NCBI GenBank assembly: GCA_964429715.1
Contig: CAYSCV010000023.1
Coordinates: forward strand, 1-16,894
Source: JACPNA01 sp964429715
Lineage (GTDB): Archaea; Nanobdellota; Nanobdellia; Woesearchaeales; GW2011-AR9
Reading direction: 5' to 3'
DNA length: 16,894 nucleotides
Below are positions 1 to 6,959 of the stretch, one piece after another. How positions within the stretch are numbered: position 1 is the stretch's first letter; each line of letters starts with the position of its first letter. The notes below the pieces were generated by a model. The model searched no databases and had not been told where the DNA came from. It saw only the letters and a list, made by a program, of their open reading frames with translations. Position numbers and translations under genes: made by a program.

Positions 1-2
1 CT

Positions 3-50
3 CGCGGCAACTTCGGAACGAGAGTGACAGAATCTCTTAGAGAAGTTTGA
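3..50 (+). CDS. Possible 3' end of a gene entering from the left edge
   Basis: The first 30 bases are clearly GC-richer than what follows. The frame starting at base 3 is open for 15 codons (RGNFGTRVTESLREV) and stops at TGA 48-50. It would converge on the minus-strand gene ending at 64, and the hairpin at 38-80 would then serve both. Fifteen codons cannot establish a gene or a family. A structured RNA end is an alternative, since GC-rich patches in AT-rich archaeal DNA are often RNAs, but I recognise none. Confidence 0.3.
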   Translation, partial: RGNFGTRVTESLREV

Positions 51-80
51 GTAAAAATATCAATTATTCAAACTTCTCTA
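38..80. terminator. 13-bp inverted repeat between converging ends
   Basis: TAGAGAAGTTTGA (38-50) is the perfect reverse complement of 68-80, with a 17-nt A/T-rich loop. The right arm covers the last codons of the minus-strand gene, and its TAA (64-66) lies in the loop. The left arm ends with a possible plus-strand stop. The position between convergent ends suggests a bidirectional 3'-end or terminator structure; this role is inferred. Confidence 0.5.
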
Positions 81-492
81 CACAAACTCGTCGAAAAAGA
101 TACTCCATATTCCATTTGAAATGAATCTCCTGCTTCAAAACCACTCGTTCAACCCCTTGAGGCACTTCATTTTTGACGCACCACTCACCCACTTGATCGC
201 CAACATCTATACATCTCATCGAATCATACAAATCAGTATATCGAGTAACAACATAAGAATACGTTCCTTCCCTCTCCCGTATTGGACACAAATTAAAGTC
301 ATATTTCTCAACAACCACAACCAGCCGTATCCCAAATCCAAAACTTCTGCGATCTCTTAAAATTAAAATATCACCTTCCTCCCATTTGTGATATGAATTT
401 TGAGAATACCACCTGCCTAACCTTGTTCCCAGCAAAAAATCACCCGGAACAAGTATACTCCCCATTTTTCCTACAACTTTCTCATCAATCAT
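64..492 (-). CDS. Conserved-looking hypothetical protein, 142 aa
   Basis: I do not recognise this protein. It is soluble, with no signal peptide or membrane segment. An early block, WEEGDILILRDRR (about residues 37-49), followed by a run of valines (VVVVEKY), has the hydrophobic beta-strand pattern of small beta-barrel folds such as ASCH/PUA-like domains, but this is only a resemblance. The start is supported by GAGGT about 8 nt upstream of ATG. It begins 1 nt after the stop of the upstream 165-aa gene, so the two are almost certainly co-transcribed and may act together. Met10 is a weaker alternative start. Confidence 0.75.
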   Translation of the reverse strand: MIDEKVVGKMGSILVPGDFLLGTRLGRWYSQNSYHKWEEGDILILRDRRSFGFGIRLVVVVEKYDFNLCPIREREGTYSYVVTRYTDLYDSMRCIDVGDQVGEWCVKNEVPQGVERVVLKQEIHFKWNMEYLFRRVCVEKFE

Positions 493-493
493 C

Positions 494-991
494 CTACTCT
501 ACCTCTTCAAAGGTATAATACTCATTCAAAATACGATACACTCTTCCTTCCGCACGAAACACATTAATAGGGTTGGTTGTCTCTCCAATTGTGTAATTCT
601 CCGAAAATAACCGCGGGATTAAAACACTAAACGAAGGATCAAAAGCATTATAATGATCTAAATGTTGGCGTGTGAGAGAACAAAAAAAATCTTCAGATAT
701 TTCATTAACTTTTCCAAACGCAGCCGATGCAGAATAACAACAACGCCAAGCATTGGTAATCATTCTTTGATTCTTAGAAGTGATACTATAAGGAGCGTCT
801 AAAGTAAAAGGGAGATGAACGATACGCATCGTGGAAACTTTTTTTTGATTATATACATTTCCCGGTGTAGCACAATAAGAATCACGTTCATACACTACCC
901 GAGCACAAGACATATCAAAATTTAAAATAATTTTCTCAATCGACAAAGGAATTTTTCTTTCAACTTCAATAATTTTCTTTTCTTGTGCCAT
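494..991 (-). CDS. Hypothetical protein, 165 aa, first gene of a two-gene operon
   Basis: I do not recognise this protein. It is predicted soluble, with no transmembrane segment. It has five cysteines (SCARV, SYCAT, WRCCYS, FFCSL) and several aromatic clusters, and it ends in an acidic FEEVE. No catalytic motif is evident. A TATA-like box on the minus strand (1012-1019) ends 28 nt before the ATG, so the transcript is probably leaderless. The 142-aa gene follows after one base. The pair sits divergently from the Lrp-type regulator at 1133, about 140 bp away, so that regulator could control both directions; this is inference only. Confidence 0.75.
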   Translation of the reverse strand: MAQEKKIIEVERKIPLSIEKIILNFDMSCARVVYERDSYCATPGNVYNQKKVSTMRIVHLPFTLDAPYSITSKNQRMITNAWRCCYSASAAFGKVNEISEDFFCSLTRQHLDHYNAFDPSFSVLIPRLFSENYTIGETTNPINVFRAEGRVYRILNEYYTFEEVE

Positions 992-1011
992 AATTGTACC
1001 ATAATAAAAGT

Positions 1012-1019
1012 CTCAACAC
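1012..1019 (-). promoter_or_regulatory. TATA box for the 165-aa/142-aa operon
   Basis: TTTTATTA on the minus strand ends 28 nt upstream of the ATG at 991. That is the spacing expected for transcription starting at or beside the start codon. Confidence 0.45.
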
Positions 1020-1104
1020 TACTGCAACTCAACTGAGAAGTAGAATATTAAACTCAACCCTATATCTACCCATCCCAAAAAATACACGCAAAACACGATA
1101 CTTT

Positions 1105-1112
1105 TTTAAATA
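1105..1112 (+). promoter_or_regulatory. TATA box for the Lrp-type regulator
   Basis: TTTAAATA matches the archaeal TATA consensus and begins 28 nt before the ATG at 1133. No Shine-Dalgarno sequence is present, so a leaderless mRNA is expected. Confidence 0.65.
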
Positions 1113-1132
1113 AAACACGCATTATACGTGCC

Positions 1133-1699
1133 ATGAAGCTAAAATCGACCAAACAACCCGCTAAACAAACCAGTGAAAAAAATCAGAACCAAGACATCCA
1201 AAAAGATACCCTCATCTACGGCAAAGCCTATAAATTTGACCAATACGACCGTAAAATTCTCCAAGAACTAGACCAAAACGCCCGTAAAACCCTCGCTCAG
1301 CTCAGCCCAAAAGTCGGCCTCTCCCGTGACGCCATTCGCAACCGCATTCAAAAAATGATCAACGCCAAAGTCATCATCAACTTCAAACCCATCTACAACT
1401 CTGCTAATATGGGCTACCCCATCATCAATTACGTCTTCATCGCACTCTATAACCCAACCGAAGCACGCGAAAAACAATTCATTACCTACTTAAAGAGCAA
1501 CAAACACGTAACCTATATCGCAAGTCTCATCGGGAAATGGGATTACATCCTTGACATCATGGCTGCTAATCCCGGCGAATTCGATCGCATCTTAAAAGAC
1601 ATTCGCCATACATTTTCCGAACTCATAAAAGACTACGAAGTCTGCGGCGTTATGCAAGAATATGAATACGAACAGATCGGCAAATTAGCCTACAATTAA
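1133..1699 (+). CDS. Lrp/AsnC family transcriptional regulator
   Basis: DNA-binding regulator of the feast/famine (Lrp/AsnC) family. Residues about 36-83 form the winged helix-turn-helix: the FDQYDRKILQELDQNAR opening is a family hallmark, and LSRDAIRNRIQKM is the recognition helix. Residues about 95-175 form the RAM/AsnC ligand and oligomerisation domain (YPIINYVFIAL, IGKWDYILDI). Residues 1-30 are a Lys/Gln/Asn-rich polar extension before the usual start of the family, and total length (188 aa) exceeds the common 140-160 because of it. The effector is unknown. The gene stands divergently from the operon at 494-991 and 46 bp before the DHH gene on the same strand. Autoregulation is common in the family but no operator is evident. 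Confidence 0.9.
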   Translation: MKLKSTKQPAKQTSEKNQNQDIQKDTLIYGKAYKFDQYDRKILQELDQNARKTLAQLSPKVGLSRDAIRNRIQKMINAKVIINFKPIYNSANMGYPIINYVFIALYNPTEAREKQFITYLKSNKHVTYIASLIGKWDYILDIMAANPGEFDRILKDIRHTFSELIKDYEVCGVMQEYEYEQIGKLAYN

Positions 1700-1745
1700 A
1701 AGGAACAGTGCATAACCCCCTGCAAATAAACCAAAAAAATAACCC

Positions 1746-2855
1746 ATGGCAATCACAATCAAAAACCCGGCACTCCTCGCCCGCTCAGATAAATTCTTTA
1801 CATCGATAAAACCAACAGACAACATCGCCCTTCTCCACGACACCGATCCAGACGGCACAACCTCAGGCAAAATCATTGTGGAAGCCCTCAAACAATTAGG
1901 CCACAGTGTGAAACTACTCCTCATCAACGAACGCAAAGAACACTTCATCAGCGACGAAAAAATCGCCGCAATGAAACACCACCACATCAACATCCTCATC
2001 ACCACTGACAAAACCGTTGACTCCGGTCCAGACCAAATAAAAAAGATTGAACAATTCGCAAGTATCGTTGTCTTCGACCACCATATCATCGAACATGACA
2101 TCTCTTCAAACAAAACCATCTTTCTCAAACCCCAGCTCATCTTTGAAGGCATCCCTCCCGATAGATATTGCAGCGCCAAACTATCCTACGACATCCTCTC
2201 CCGCGTCACAACCCTCAACCATCTCGACTGGATCTGCGCCGTAGGTGTCATCGGCGACATGGCCTACCCCGCCTGGCCAGAATTTATGGACACCATTTAC
2301 AAAAAATATAACATCCGAAAGAAACCAAACCCCATTGACACCTCACTTGGCATGGTCACACAACTTATCTCCTTTGCCGAAGCATTAGGAGAAGCTGAAA
2401 CCTGTTTCAATCTCATCTTAAAATCCAATTCCATTGAACAAGCCACTAAAAATCTCCAGCAATACAACATCGTCAAACAAGAATTAGAACACTACATCAC
2501 CAACGCCGAAAAGAACGTCGAAAAATACAACAACAACCAACTCATCATCTACGAAATCAACAGCAAATACAAAATCAAATCCATGCTCTCAACCGCCCTC
2601 TCCCAACGCCTCTACCCTACCAAAACATTAATTATCATCCAGAAAATAGACCACGAAATGACCATCTCCGCCCGCCGTCAAGACTGCAAAAAAAACATGA
2701 ACACTCTCCTAAAACTAGCCCTAGGCCAACTCCAAGGCAACGCCGGCGGTCATGCACCCGCATCTGGGGCATCAGTTTCTATAAAAGACTACCCCGAATT
2801 TAAAAAACGCTTAATCCAACACGAACATGATACAGAGATAGAAATAAACACCTAA
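1746..2855 (+). CDS. DHH-family phosphoesterase (RecJ-like)
   Basis: Predicted metal-dependent nuclease or phosphodiesterase of the DHH/DHHA1 superfamily, which includes RecJ exonucleases and NrnA-type nano-RNA/pAp phosphatases. The N-terminal domain shows DTDPDG (residues 32-37), D88 in ITTDKTVDS and the signature D111-H112-H113, all expected metal ligands. The C-terminal DHHA1 domain carries GGH (334-336) within GNAGGHAPASGASV, the substrate-binding glycine loop. At 369 aa it is complete but shorter than bacterial RecJ and lacks an OB-fold extension. TAA lies two codons upstream in frame, so ATG 1746 is the first possible start. It may be co-transcribed with the Lrp gene. DNA versus RNA substrate cannot be decided from sequence alone. 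Confidence 0.88.
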   Translation: MAITIKNPALLARSDKFFTSIKPTDNIALLHDTDPDGTTSGKIIVEALKQLGHSVKLLLINERKEHFISDEKIAAMKHHHINILITTDKTVDSGPDQIKKIEQFASIVVFDHHIIEHDISSNKTIFLKPQLIFEGIPPDRYCSAKLSYDILSRVTTLNHLDWICAVGVIGDMAYPAWPEFMDTIYKKYNIRKKPNPIDTSLGMVTQLISFAEALGEAETCFNLILKSNSIEQATKNLQQYNIVKQELEHYITNAEKNVEKYNNNQLIIYEINSKYKIKSMLSTALSQRLYPTKTLIIIQKIDHEMTISARRQDCKKNMNTLLKLALGQLQGNAGGHAPASGASVSIKDYPEFKKRLIQHEHDTEIEINT

Positions 2856-2857
2856 AG

Positions 2858-2865
2858 TTTAAATA
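2858..2865 (+). promoter_or_regulatory. TATA box of the decayed DUF433 gene
   Basis: TTTAAATA begins 31 nt before AGG 2889-2891, exactly where the other leaderless genes here have their ATG. This suggests the original start codon stood at 2889. Confidence 0.5.
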
Positions 2866-2888
2866 AAGATAATACTTTACCACAAAAC

Positions 2889-3202
2889 AGGAGTAGAATA
2901 ATCATTGATGAAAAAGTAAGACATGGAAAACCTATCATTGAAAGGACAAGAATAACCGTAGACGAAGTCCTTCAAATGTTATAGTAAATCACAAAAGTAA
3001 TGGAACATTACGCCATGTGATTTACTATTCTAGCAAATCTCGCAAATGTTCCTTAATTAACGAGATTTGCTATTAGAAGAAGGACTAAGTTATGAAGATA
3101 TAAAAAAAAGAATATAACCTTCCAAAAGAACAAATTCTTGCCGCAATTCATTATGCTGCTTCATTTATACGAAGAGAAGAAGTACAAAAAATCCCAGCAT
3201 AA
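2889..3202 (+). pseudogene. DUF433-type antitoxin, broken in several ways
   Basis: The pieces join into a full DUF433 (VapB-like antitoxin) protein. Frame one encodes SRIIIDEKVRHGKPIIERTR then ITVDEVLQML. After the 91-bp element comes EEGLSYEDIKK, then EYNLPKEQILAAIHYAASF and IRREEVQKIPA, ending at TAA 3200-3202. Four lesions are visible. The expected start codon reads AGG (2889-2891) instead of ATG. The element plus a duplicated TTA interrupts codon Leu after QM. Eight A's at 3102-3109 where seven keep the frame give a +1 shift. The usual Gly of the G-T-R motif is Arg (ERTR). The family normally pairs with a DUF5615 PIN-like toxin, whose tail appears to follow directly. Confidence 0.8.
2982..3072. 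mobile_element. 91-bp double-hairpin MITE-like element, copy 1
   Basis: Hairpin A has perfect 12-bp arms (2982-2993 TAGTAAATCACA and 3016-3027). After the spacer TTC (3028-3030), hairpin B has perfect 12-bp arms (3031-3042 TAGCAAATCTCG and 3061-3072). The outer ends also match each other (TAGTAAATC versus TAGCAAATC). Both sides are flanked by TTA (2979-2981 and 3073-3075), while the ancestral DUF433 frame needs only one TTA, so this is a target duplication and the borders are certain. The element codes for nothing, so any transposase must act in trans. A second copy lies at 12742-12832. Confidence 0.8.
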
Positions 3203-3252
3203 TAATTATTCAAGAAGGAAAGTATAGACGAAGAGAAATGGTAGGAAAGTAG
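3199..3252 (+). pseudogene. C-terminal tail of a lost DUF5615-like toxin
   Basis: Overlapping the DUF433 stop, a second frame reads IIIIQEGKYRRREMVGK and ends at TAG 3250-3252. DUF5615 PIN-like toxins typically end with a hydrophobic strand, then an x-E-G-x-x-R-x-R tail, and they are encoded directly after DUF433 antitoxins. I infer that most of the toxin gene was deleted and the last 17 codons remain. The match is short, so this rests largely on context. The end lies 13 bp from the convergent stop of RFC-S. Confidence 0.5.
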
Positions 3253-3264
3253 GAAAAAATACCC

Positions 3265-4221
3265 TCACCGCGTCCCAACCACCATCACAAACGCCAAAAA
3301 ACTCTCAAGCTGAACATATTCATCAGAACCTTCCACCATTCGGAATTCTATATCCCCACACTTATCCACTAACTCCACTTTCTTGCGATCTTCCAACTTC
3401 AAATTCCAAATCTCTTTCTGGATTTGTTTAATCACATCAATCCCAGATAACCCATAATCAAGCATAAGTGATAACAACTTTTTACGTGAATCAATAAATT
3501 TACCCGCCGCCGCAAGACTCAACACCTCATTAACCTCTTTAGGCTTCGCAACCGACGCCATCGAATACACCAACTCCACCGTCACTTCATTCTTCAATAT
3601 CGCACAACTCTGCATAATATTCTCTAATCGTCGGCAATCCCCCTCACACACTTCAAACAACGCTTTGCGCGCATCCACCGAAACTTTCAACCCTTCTCCT
3701 TTAGCCACACTATCAATCACTTTCCCCACTTCCTCTTCTGACAGTGGCTTAAATCGAAATACCGCACATCTGCTTTGTATCGGATCGATAATTTTAGAAG
3801 AATAATTACATGATAAAATAAATCTAGTTGTCTTCGTATAATTCTCCATCGTTCGACGCAGCGCCTGCTGCGCCTCCCTCGTCAGCGCATCCGATTCATC
3901 TAAATAAATCAACTTAAAAGGTACATTCCCTATTGCTTTCGTTCGTGCAAAATCCTTCACCTTCACCCGCACAACATCAATCCCTCGCTCATCAGACGCA
4001 TTTAATTCCAGCGTATTCTCCCGCCAATGCTCACCAAATAACTGTTTCGCAATCACAAGTGATAACGTCGTCTTTCCCACTCCCGCCGGACCAGAAAACA
4101 ATAAATGCGGCATATTCCCCGACTTCACAAACGCAGAAATCTTCTCAACAATTTCCTTCTGCCCTTTAATCTCCTCAAACCGGCTTGGGCGATACTTTTC
4201 GGTCCAGATAGATGATTCCAT
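3265..4221 (-). CDS. rfcS: Replication factor C small subunit
   Basis: AAA+ subunit of the archaeal clamp loader, which opens PCNA and loads it on primed DNA. The N-terminus (IWTEKYRPSRFEEIKGQ) is the RFC box. Walker A is GPAGVGKT (44-51), the LNASDERGIDVVR block follows (73-85), Walker B is LDESD (107-111; DExD with Ser where many archaeal RFC-S have Ala) and the SRC arginine-finger motif is 150-152. The C-terminal collar domain is complete at 318 aa, the normal length, and no intein is present. The partner large subunit is not in the window; its clamp, PCNA, is encoded 2.7 kb away. A TATA box 30 nt upstream and no ribosome-binding site indicate a leaderless transcript. Confidence 0.96.
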   Translation of the reverse strand: MESSIWTEKYRPSRFEEIKGQKEIVEKISAFVKSGNMPHLLFSGPAGVGKTTLSLVIAKQLFGEHWRENTLELNASDERGIDVVRVKVKDFARTKAIGNVPFKLIYLDESDALTREAQQALRRTMENYTKTTRFILSCNYSSKIIDPIQSRCAVFRFKPLSEEEVGKVIDSVAKGEGLKVSVDARKALFEVCEGDCRRLENIMQSCAILKNEVTVELVYSMASVAKPKEVNEVLSLAAAGKFIDSRKKLLSLMLDYGLSGIDVIKQIQKEIWNLKLEDRKKVELVDKCGDIEFRMVEGSDEYVQLESFLAFVMVVGTR

Positions 4222-4243
4222 AGATTATTATTCTCCCAACTTC

Positions 4244-4251
4244 TTTATAAA
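4244..4251 (-). promoter_or_regulatory. TATA box for rfcS
   Basis: TTTATAAA, itself palindromic, lies 30 nt before the ATG at 4221 on the minus strand. Confidence 0.6.
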
Positions 4252-4329
4252 GTTTATTGTATAGTAGACCAATTATTGTAGATCAACCAATCTAAAAAAA
4301 CAATATAAAAAATGAAATATAAATTTAAA

Positions 4330-5400
4330 CTACTTCTTCACATACACCACTTGCGTCGGATACGGAATCTCAATTTTCGCTTTATTCAATGCATCATACA
4401 CTAACTGCGTAATCTCCATTTTAACTTTTGCTTCCTGATCCCAATGCTCGACCCAGAAAAACACCCGAAATTTTAATCCAAAATCACCCATCTCATAAAA
4501 TTGCACTGTAACCTCTTTCCCTTTCGCTAAATCTTTCACCTGCTTAATAATCGCATTATGAATCACACGTTTAACTTTCTCAACATCCACTCCATAACCC
4601 ACCATAAACTCCACTTTACCCCTAACTTTCGTATCCGGATGCGTGAAATTCATCACGCGGGAATTCGCTAAATACCCATTTGGCACATACACAATTTCAT
4701 TATCAAACGTCACTAATTTTGTCGTGCGTAAACCAATATCGTGTATCTTTCCCACTTCTCCGCTTTCTAACTTAATTTTGTCCCCGATTTGATAAGTCTT
4801 ATCCATCATCAAATTAATACCACCTAAAATATTTTTCAACGAATCCTGTAACGCTAAACCTAACACAATTCCGCTAATCCCCACTCCTGCCAAATATGGT
4901 GTGATGTCTACTCCCCAAATATGAAGTAACCACATCAAAGAGATTAATGTAAATACAACTTTCCCAATTTTATGAAACAAAGGTAAGAGCACATCATCTA
5001 ATTTTGTGTCTGTTTTCTTTGCAAATGTCTGCCCCCAACTTTCTATGATGATATCAAACACTCTGAGTAAGATAAACACAAACATAATCGCCATCAGCGA
5101 ATCGACAATTTTTGACACGAGACCTAACCAACCTAAATCAAGTAACGCTAACTTTAACCCATAAATTAAAATTAAAAAGAAGACTGGTCTTTTTGTTTTT
5201 TCAAAAATCAAATCATCAATAATTGTTTCTGTCTTCGCCGCAACTTTTTTCAGATATAAACTAAATAAAAACAACATGATCTGTGCTATAATCCCGGTTG
5301 CAATTAAAATAGCAATAGCCGCAAGATAAATATTGTCTAAATAAGGCACTTTATGAACTTGTTCAATAAATCTCCCTAAAAATGTTTCCACTGCTCCCAT
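4330..5400 (-). CDS. MscS-family small-conductance mechanosensitive channel
   Basis: Membrane channel that opens on membrane tension and releases solutes during hypo-osmotic shock. It has about four to five membrane segments. The pore-lining last helix is LAGVGISGIVLGLALQDSLK, rich in Gly and Ala as in MscS TM3. It is followed by the cytoplasmic beta domain with GDKIKLESGEVGKIHDIGLR, then VPNGYLANSRVMNFT, and a C-terminal alpha/beta domain. I start it at ATG 5398-5400 (356 aa; MGAVETFLGRF), because GAGGAT lies 7 nt upstream and a TATA-like box lies 39-46 nt upstream. The open frame continues upstream to 5565 but that stretch would overlap the divergent RNase J promoter and start. RFC-S lies downstream on the same strand with its own promoter. 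Confidence 0.92.
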   Translation of the reverse strand: MGAVETFLGRFIEQVHKVPYLDNIYLAAIAILIATGIIAQIMLFLFSLYLKKVAAKTETIIDDLIFEKTKRPVFFLILIYGLKLALLDLGWLGLVSKIVDSLMAIMFVFILLRVFDIIIESWGQTFAKKTDTKLDDVLLPLFHKIGKVVFTLISLMWLLHIWGVDITPYLAGVGISGIVLGLALQDSLKNILGGINLMMDKTYQIGDKIKLESGEVGKIHDIGLRTTKLVTFDNEIVYVPNGYLANSRVMNFTHPDTKVRGKVEFMVGYGVDVEKVKRVIHNAIIKQVKDLAKGKEVTVQFYEMGDFGLKFRVFFWVEHWDQEAKVKMEITQLVYDALNKAKIEIPYPTQVVYVKK

Positions 5401-5438
5401 AAATAATATCCTCGCTCTTACAACTAACAAAAGAAACG

Positions 5439-5446
5439 ATTTAAAT
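5439..5446 (-). promoter_or_regulatory. TATA box for the MscS-family gene
   Basis: ATTTAAAT lies 39-46 nt upstream of ATG 5400, which predicts a leader of about 16 nt. This fits the GAGGAT ribosome-binding site at 5408-5413. It supports the shorter protein start. Confidence 0.55.
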
Positions 5447-5496
5447 AACTTTCGCATCAAAAAAATGAACCATATCTTAAAAAAAAACTGTAACAT

Positions 5497-5504
5497 TTTT
5501 AAAC
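5497..5504 (+). promoter_or_regulatory. TATA box for RNase J
   Basis: TTTTAAAC begins 30 nt before ATG 5527, a leaderless arrangement. It lies back-to-back with the promoter of the MscS gene. Confidence 0.5.
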
Positions 5505-5526
5505 TACAACAAAATCCCATAAAACT

Positions 5527-6861
5527 ATGGTTATTGAAGTATGTACAATTGGCGGTTTTTCTCACGTTGGTGGAAATTCTGTCGCCGTAAAAATCGGTGA
5601 AGAAGTCGTCATTCTCGATATGGGTTTAAATATGGAGAAATATGTCAGTTATAGTGAAGATCGTGAAGATGTCGGCAGTAAAACATATGAAGAATTGTTG
5701 AAAGTAGAAGCCGTACCGGACTATAAAGCTTTAAAAGAATGGAAAGATAAAGTAATTGCTATAGTACCTAGTCACGCCCATTTAGACCACATTGGAGCCA
5801 TGCCTTTCTCATTGAAATTATTCCCTAAAGCTCAAGTAGTATGCACGCCCTATACTGCTGAAGTATTAAGAACAATAACAGCAGATGAACAAATCCAAGT
5901 CACAAATAAAATAACCGCTGTTCCACTCAATGGCACTTTCCAGTTATCCAAAAATATTACGGCAGAGTTCATATCCGTCACCCATTCTATTCCCCATACC
6001 GCTATTGTTGTATTACATACACCATCTGGAAAAGTCATGTACGCCAACGATTACAAATTTGATATGCACCCCACTTTAGGTAAAAAGCCAAATTTAGAAC
6101 GCTTAGCAGAGATTGGTAAAGAAGGTGTTGACCTCCTCATCGTTGAATGTTTATACGCCCACGAACATCGTAAAATGCCTTCTGAAGGCGTTGCCAAACA
6201 AATGCTGCGCGACGTCATGTTCGGCGTCCAATCAAAAGGTAAATCCATTATAGTAACCACATTTAGCAGCCACATCGCCCGCTTAAAAAGTATTGTCGAA
6301 AACGGCCATAAATTAAATCGCAAAGTTGTCTTAGTTGGCCGATCTATTGCCAAATACGTCTTGGCCGCACAACGCGTAGGGATTATAGAATTCGGCAAAG
6401 AAGTCGAATTTGTCCGCCAACGCGATCGCGTCGAAAAGTTATTTGCTAAGATTCAAAAAGAAGGTAAAGAAAAGTACGTCATCGTCTGCACTGGCCATCA
6501 AGGTGAACCTAAAGCCATCCTTTCAAGAATGGTCCGCGGCGAGTTCGATTACCAATTCAATGAAGGCGACATGGTCATTTTCAGCTGTTCTGTTATCCCT
6601 GTTGAAGTCAATAAACGCAATCGCGATAAATTAGACAGCGAATTGCGCGCCAAAAATGTCCGCTTATTTACCGACGTCCACGTCTCCGGTCACGCTGCCC
6701 GTGAAGACCATCGTGATTTATTAGAATTAGTACGACCAAAACATATCATTCCCGCTCATGCCGGACCAGACAAAGCCATCATGATGCAAGAACTCGCCAC
6801 CCAATTAGGCTTTAAAAATGTTCATATCATGAGTGATGGGAAGAGATTGAAAATTGAATAA
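5527..6861 (+). CDS. rnj: Archaeal RNase J (beta-CASP metallo-beta-lactamase)
   Basis: Exo/endoribonuclease of the metallo-beta-lactamase and beta-CASP superfamily, which degrades 5'-monophosphorylated RNA 5' to 3' and helps process archaeal RNAs. The zinc-binding HAHLDH motif is at residues 83-88, with H153 (SVTHSIPH) and D175 (ANDYKFD) as further ligands. The beta-CASP part has CTGHQGEPKA, HVSGHA (385-390) and the C-terminal histidine in IIPAHAGP (411). There is no KH domain at the N-terminus, which separates it from the archaeal aCPSF1/2-type proteins. Its 444 aa is the expected length. The transcript appears leaderless, and a hairpin follows the stop at 6865-6904. PCNA lies 98 bp downstream. 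Confidence 0.93.
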   Translation: MVIEVCTIGGFSHVGGNSVAVKIGEEVVILDMGLNMEKYVSYSEDREDVGSKTYEELLKVEAVPDYKALKEWKDKVIAIVPSHAHLDHIGAMPFSLKLFPKAQVVCTPYTAEVLRTITADEQIQVTNKITAVPLNGTFQLSKNITAEFISVTHSIPHTAIVVLHTPSGKVMYANDYKFDMHPTLGKKPNLERLAEIGKEGVDLLIVECLYAHEHRKMPSEGVAKQMLRDVMFGVQSKGKSIIVTTFSSHIARLKSIVENGHKLNRKVVLVGRSIAKYVLAAQRVGIIEFGKEVEFVRQRDRVEKLFAKIQKEGKEKYVIVCTGHQGEPKAILSRMVRGEFDYQFNEGDMVIFSCSVIPVEVNKRNRDKLDSELRAKNVRLFTDVHVSGHAAREDHRDLLELVRPKHIIPAHAGPDKAIMMQELATQLGFKNVHIMSDGKRLKIE

Positions 6862-6864
6862 GTA

Positions 6865-6904
6865 GAGAACTTTGCCTAACAAATGTGAATTATGCAAAGT
6901 TTTC
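6865..6904 (+). terminator. Hairpin directly after the RNase J stop codon
   Basis: GAGAACTTTGC (6865-6875) pairs with GCAAAGTTTTC (6894-6904), 11 pairs with one G-T, around an 18-nt loop. A T-rich stretch coincides with the 3' arm. This fits a 3'-end or stabilising structure for the RNase J transcript. Archaea do not require hairpins for termination, so the role is tentative. Confidence 0.4.
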
Positions 6905-6931
6905 TAAAACAGAAACAATCAACTCTAAAAT

Positions 6932-6941
6932 NNNNNNNNNN
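6932..6941. other. Run of ten Ns (assembly gap)
   Basis: Ten undetermined bases lie 18 bp before the PCNA start. The true length is unknown because a fixed run of ten Ns is a common scaffold-join placeholder. Any PCNA promoter at the usual -30 position falls at or inside the gap, and the order of RNase J and PCNA depends on this join. Confidence 0.95.
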
Positions 6942-6959
6942 TTCCAGGGGGTAAACAAC

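Noticed and set aside
1..45. Possible RNase P or other structured RNA end (GACAGAA...CTTA)
   Set aside because: It superficially resembles the RNase P 3' conserved region, but the neighbouring P4 sequence is absent and the GGCUUA element is not preserved.
1685..2179. 164-aa open frame on the minus strand inside the DHH gene
   Set aside because: It is the antisense of a clear DHH domain, with no promoter or recognisable domain. The same reasoning removes other antisense frames in RNase J, PCNA and the HerA-like gene.
5401..5565. Upstream extension of the MscS-family protein
   Set aside because: It would overlap the RNase J start and both divergent promoters. The extra residues are unlike MscS, and ATG 5400 has a good ribosome-binding site.
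6885..6959. N-terminal extension of PCNA through the Ns
   Set aside because: It crosses undetermined bases and is not PCNA-like. ATG 6960 has a ribosome-binding site and gives the canonical N-terminus.
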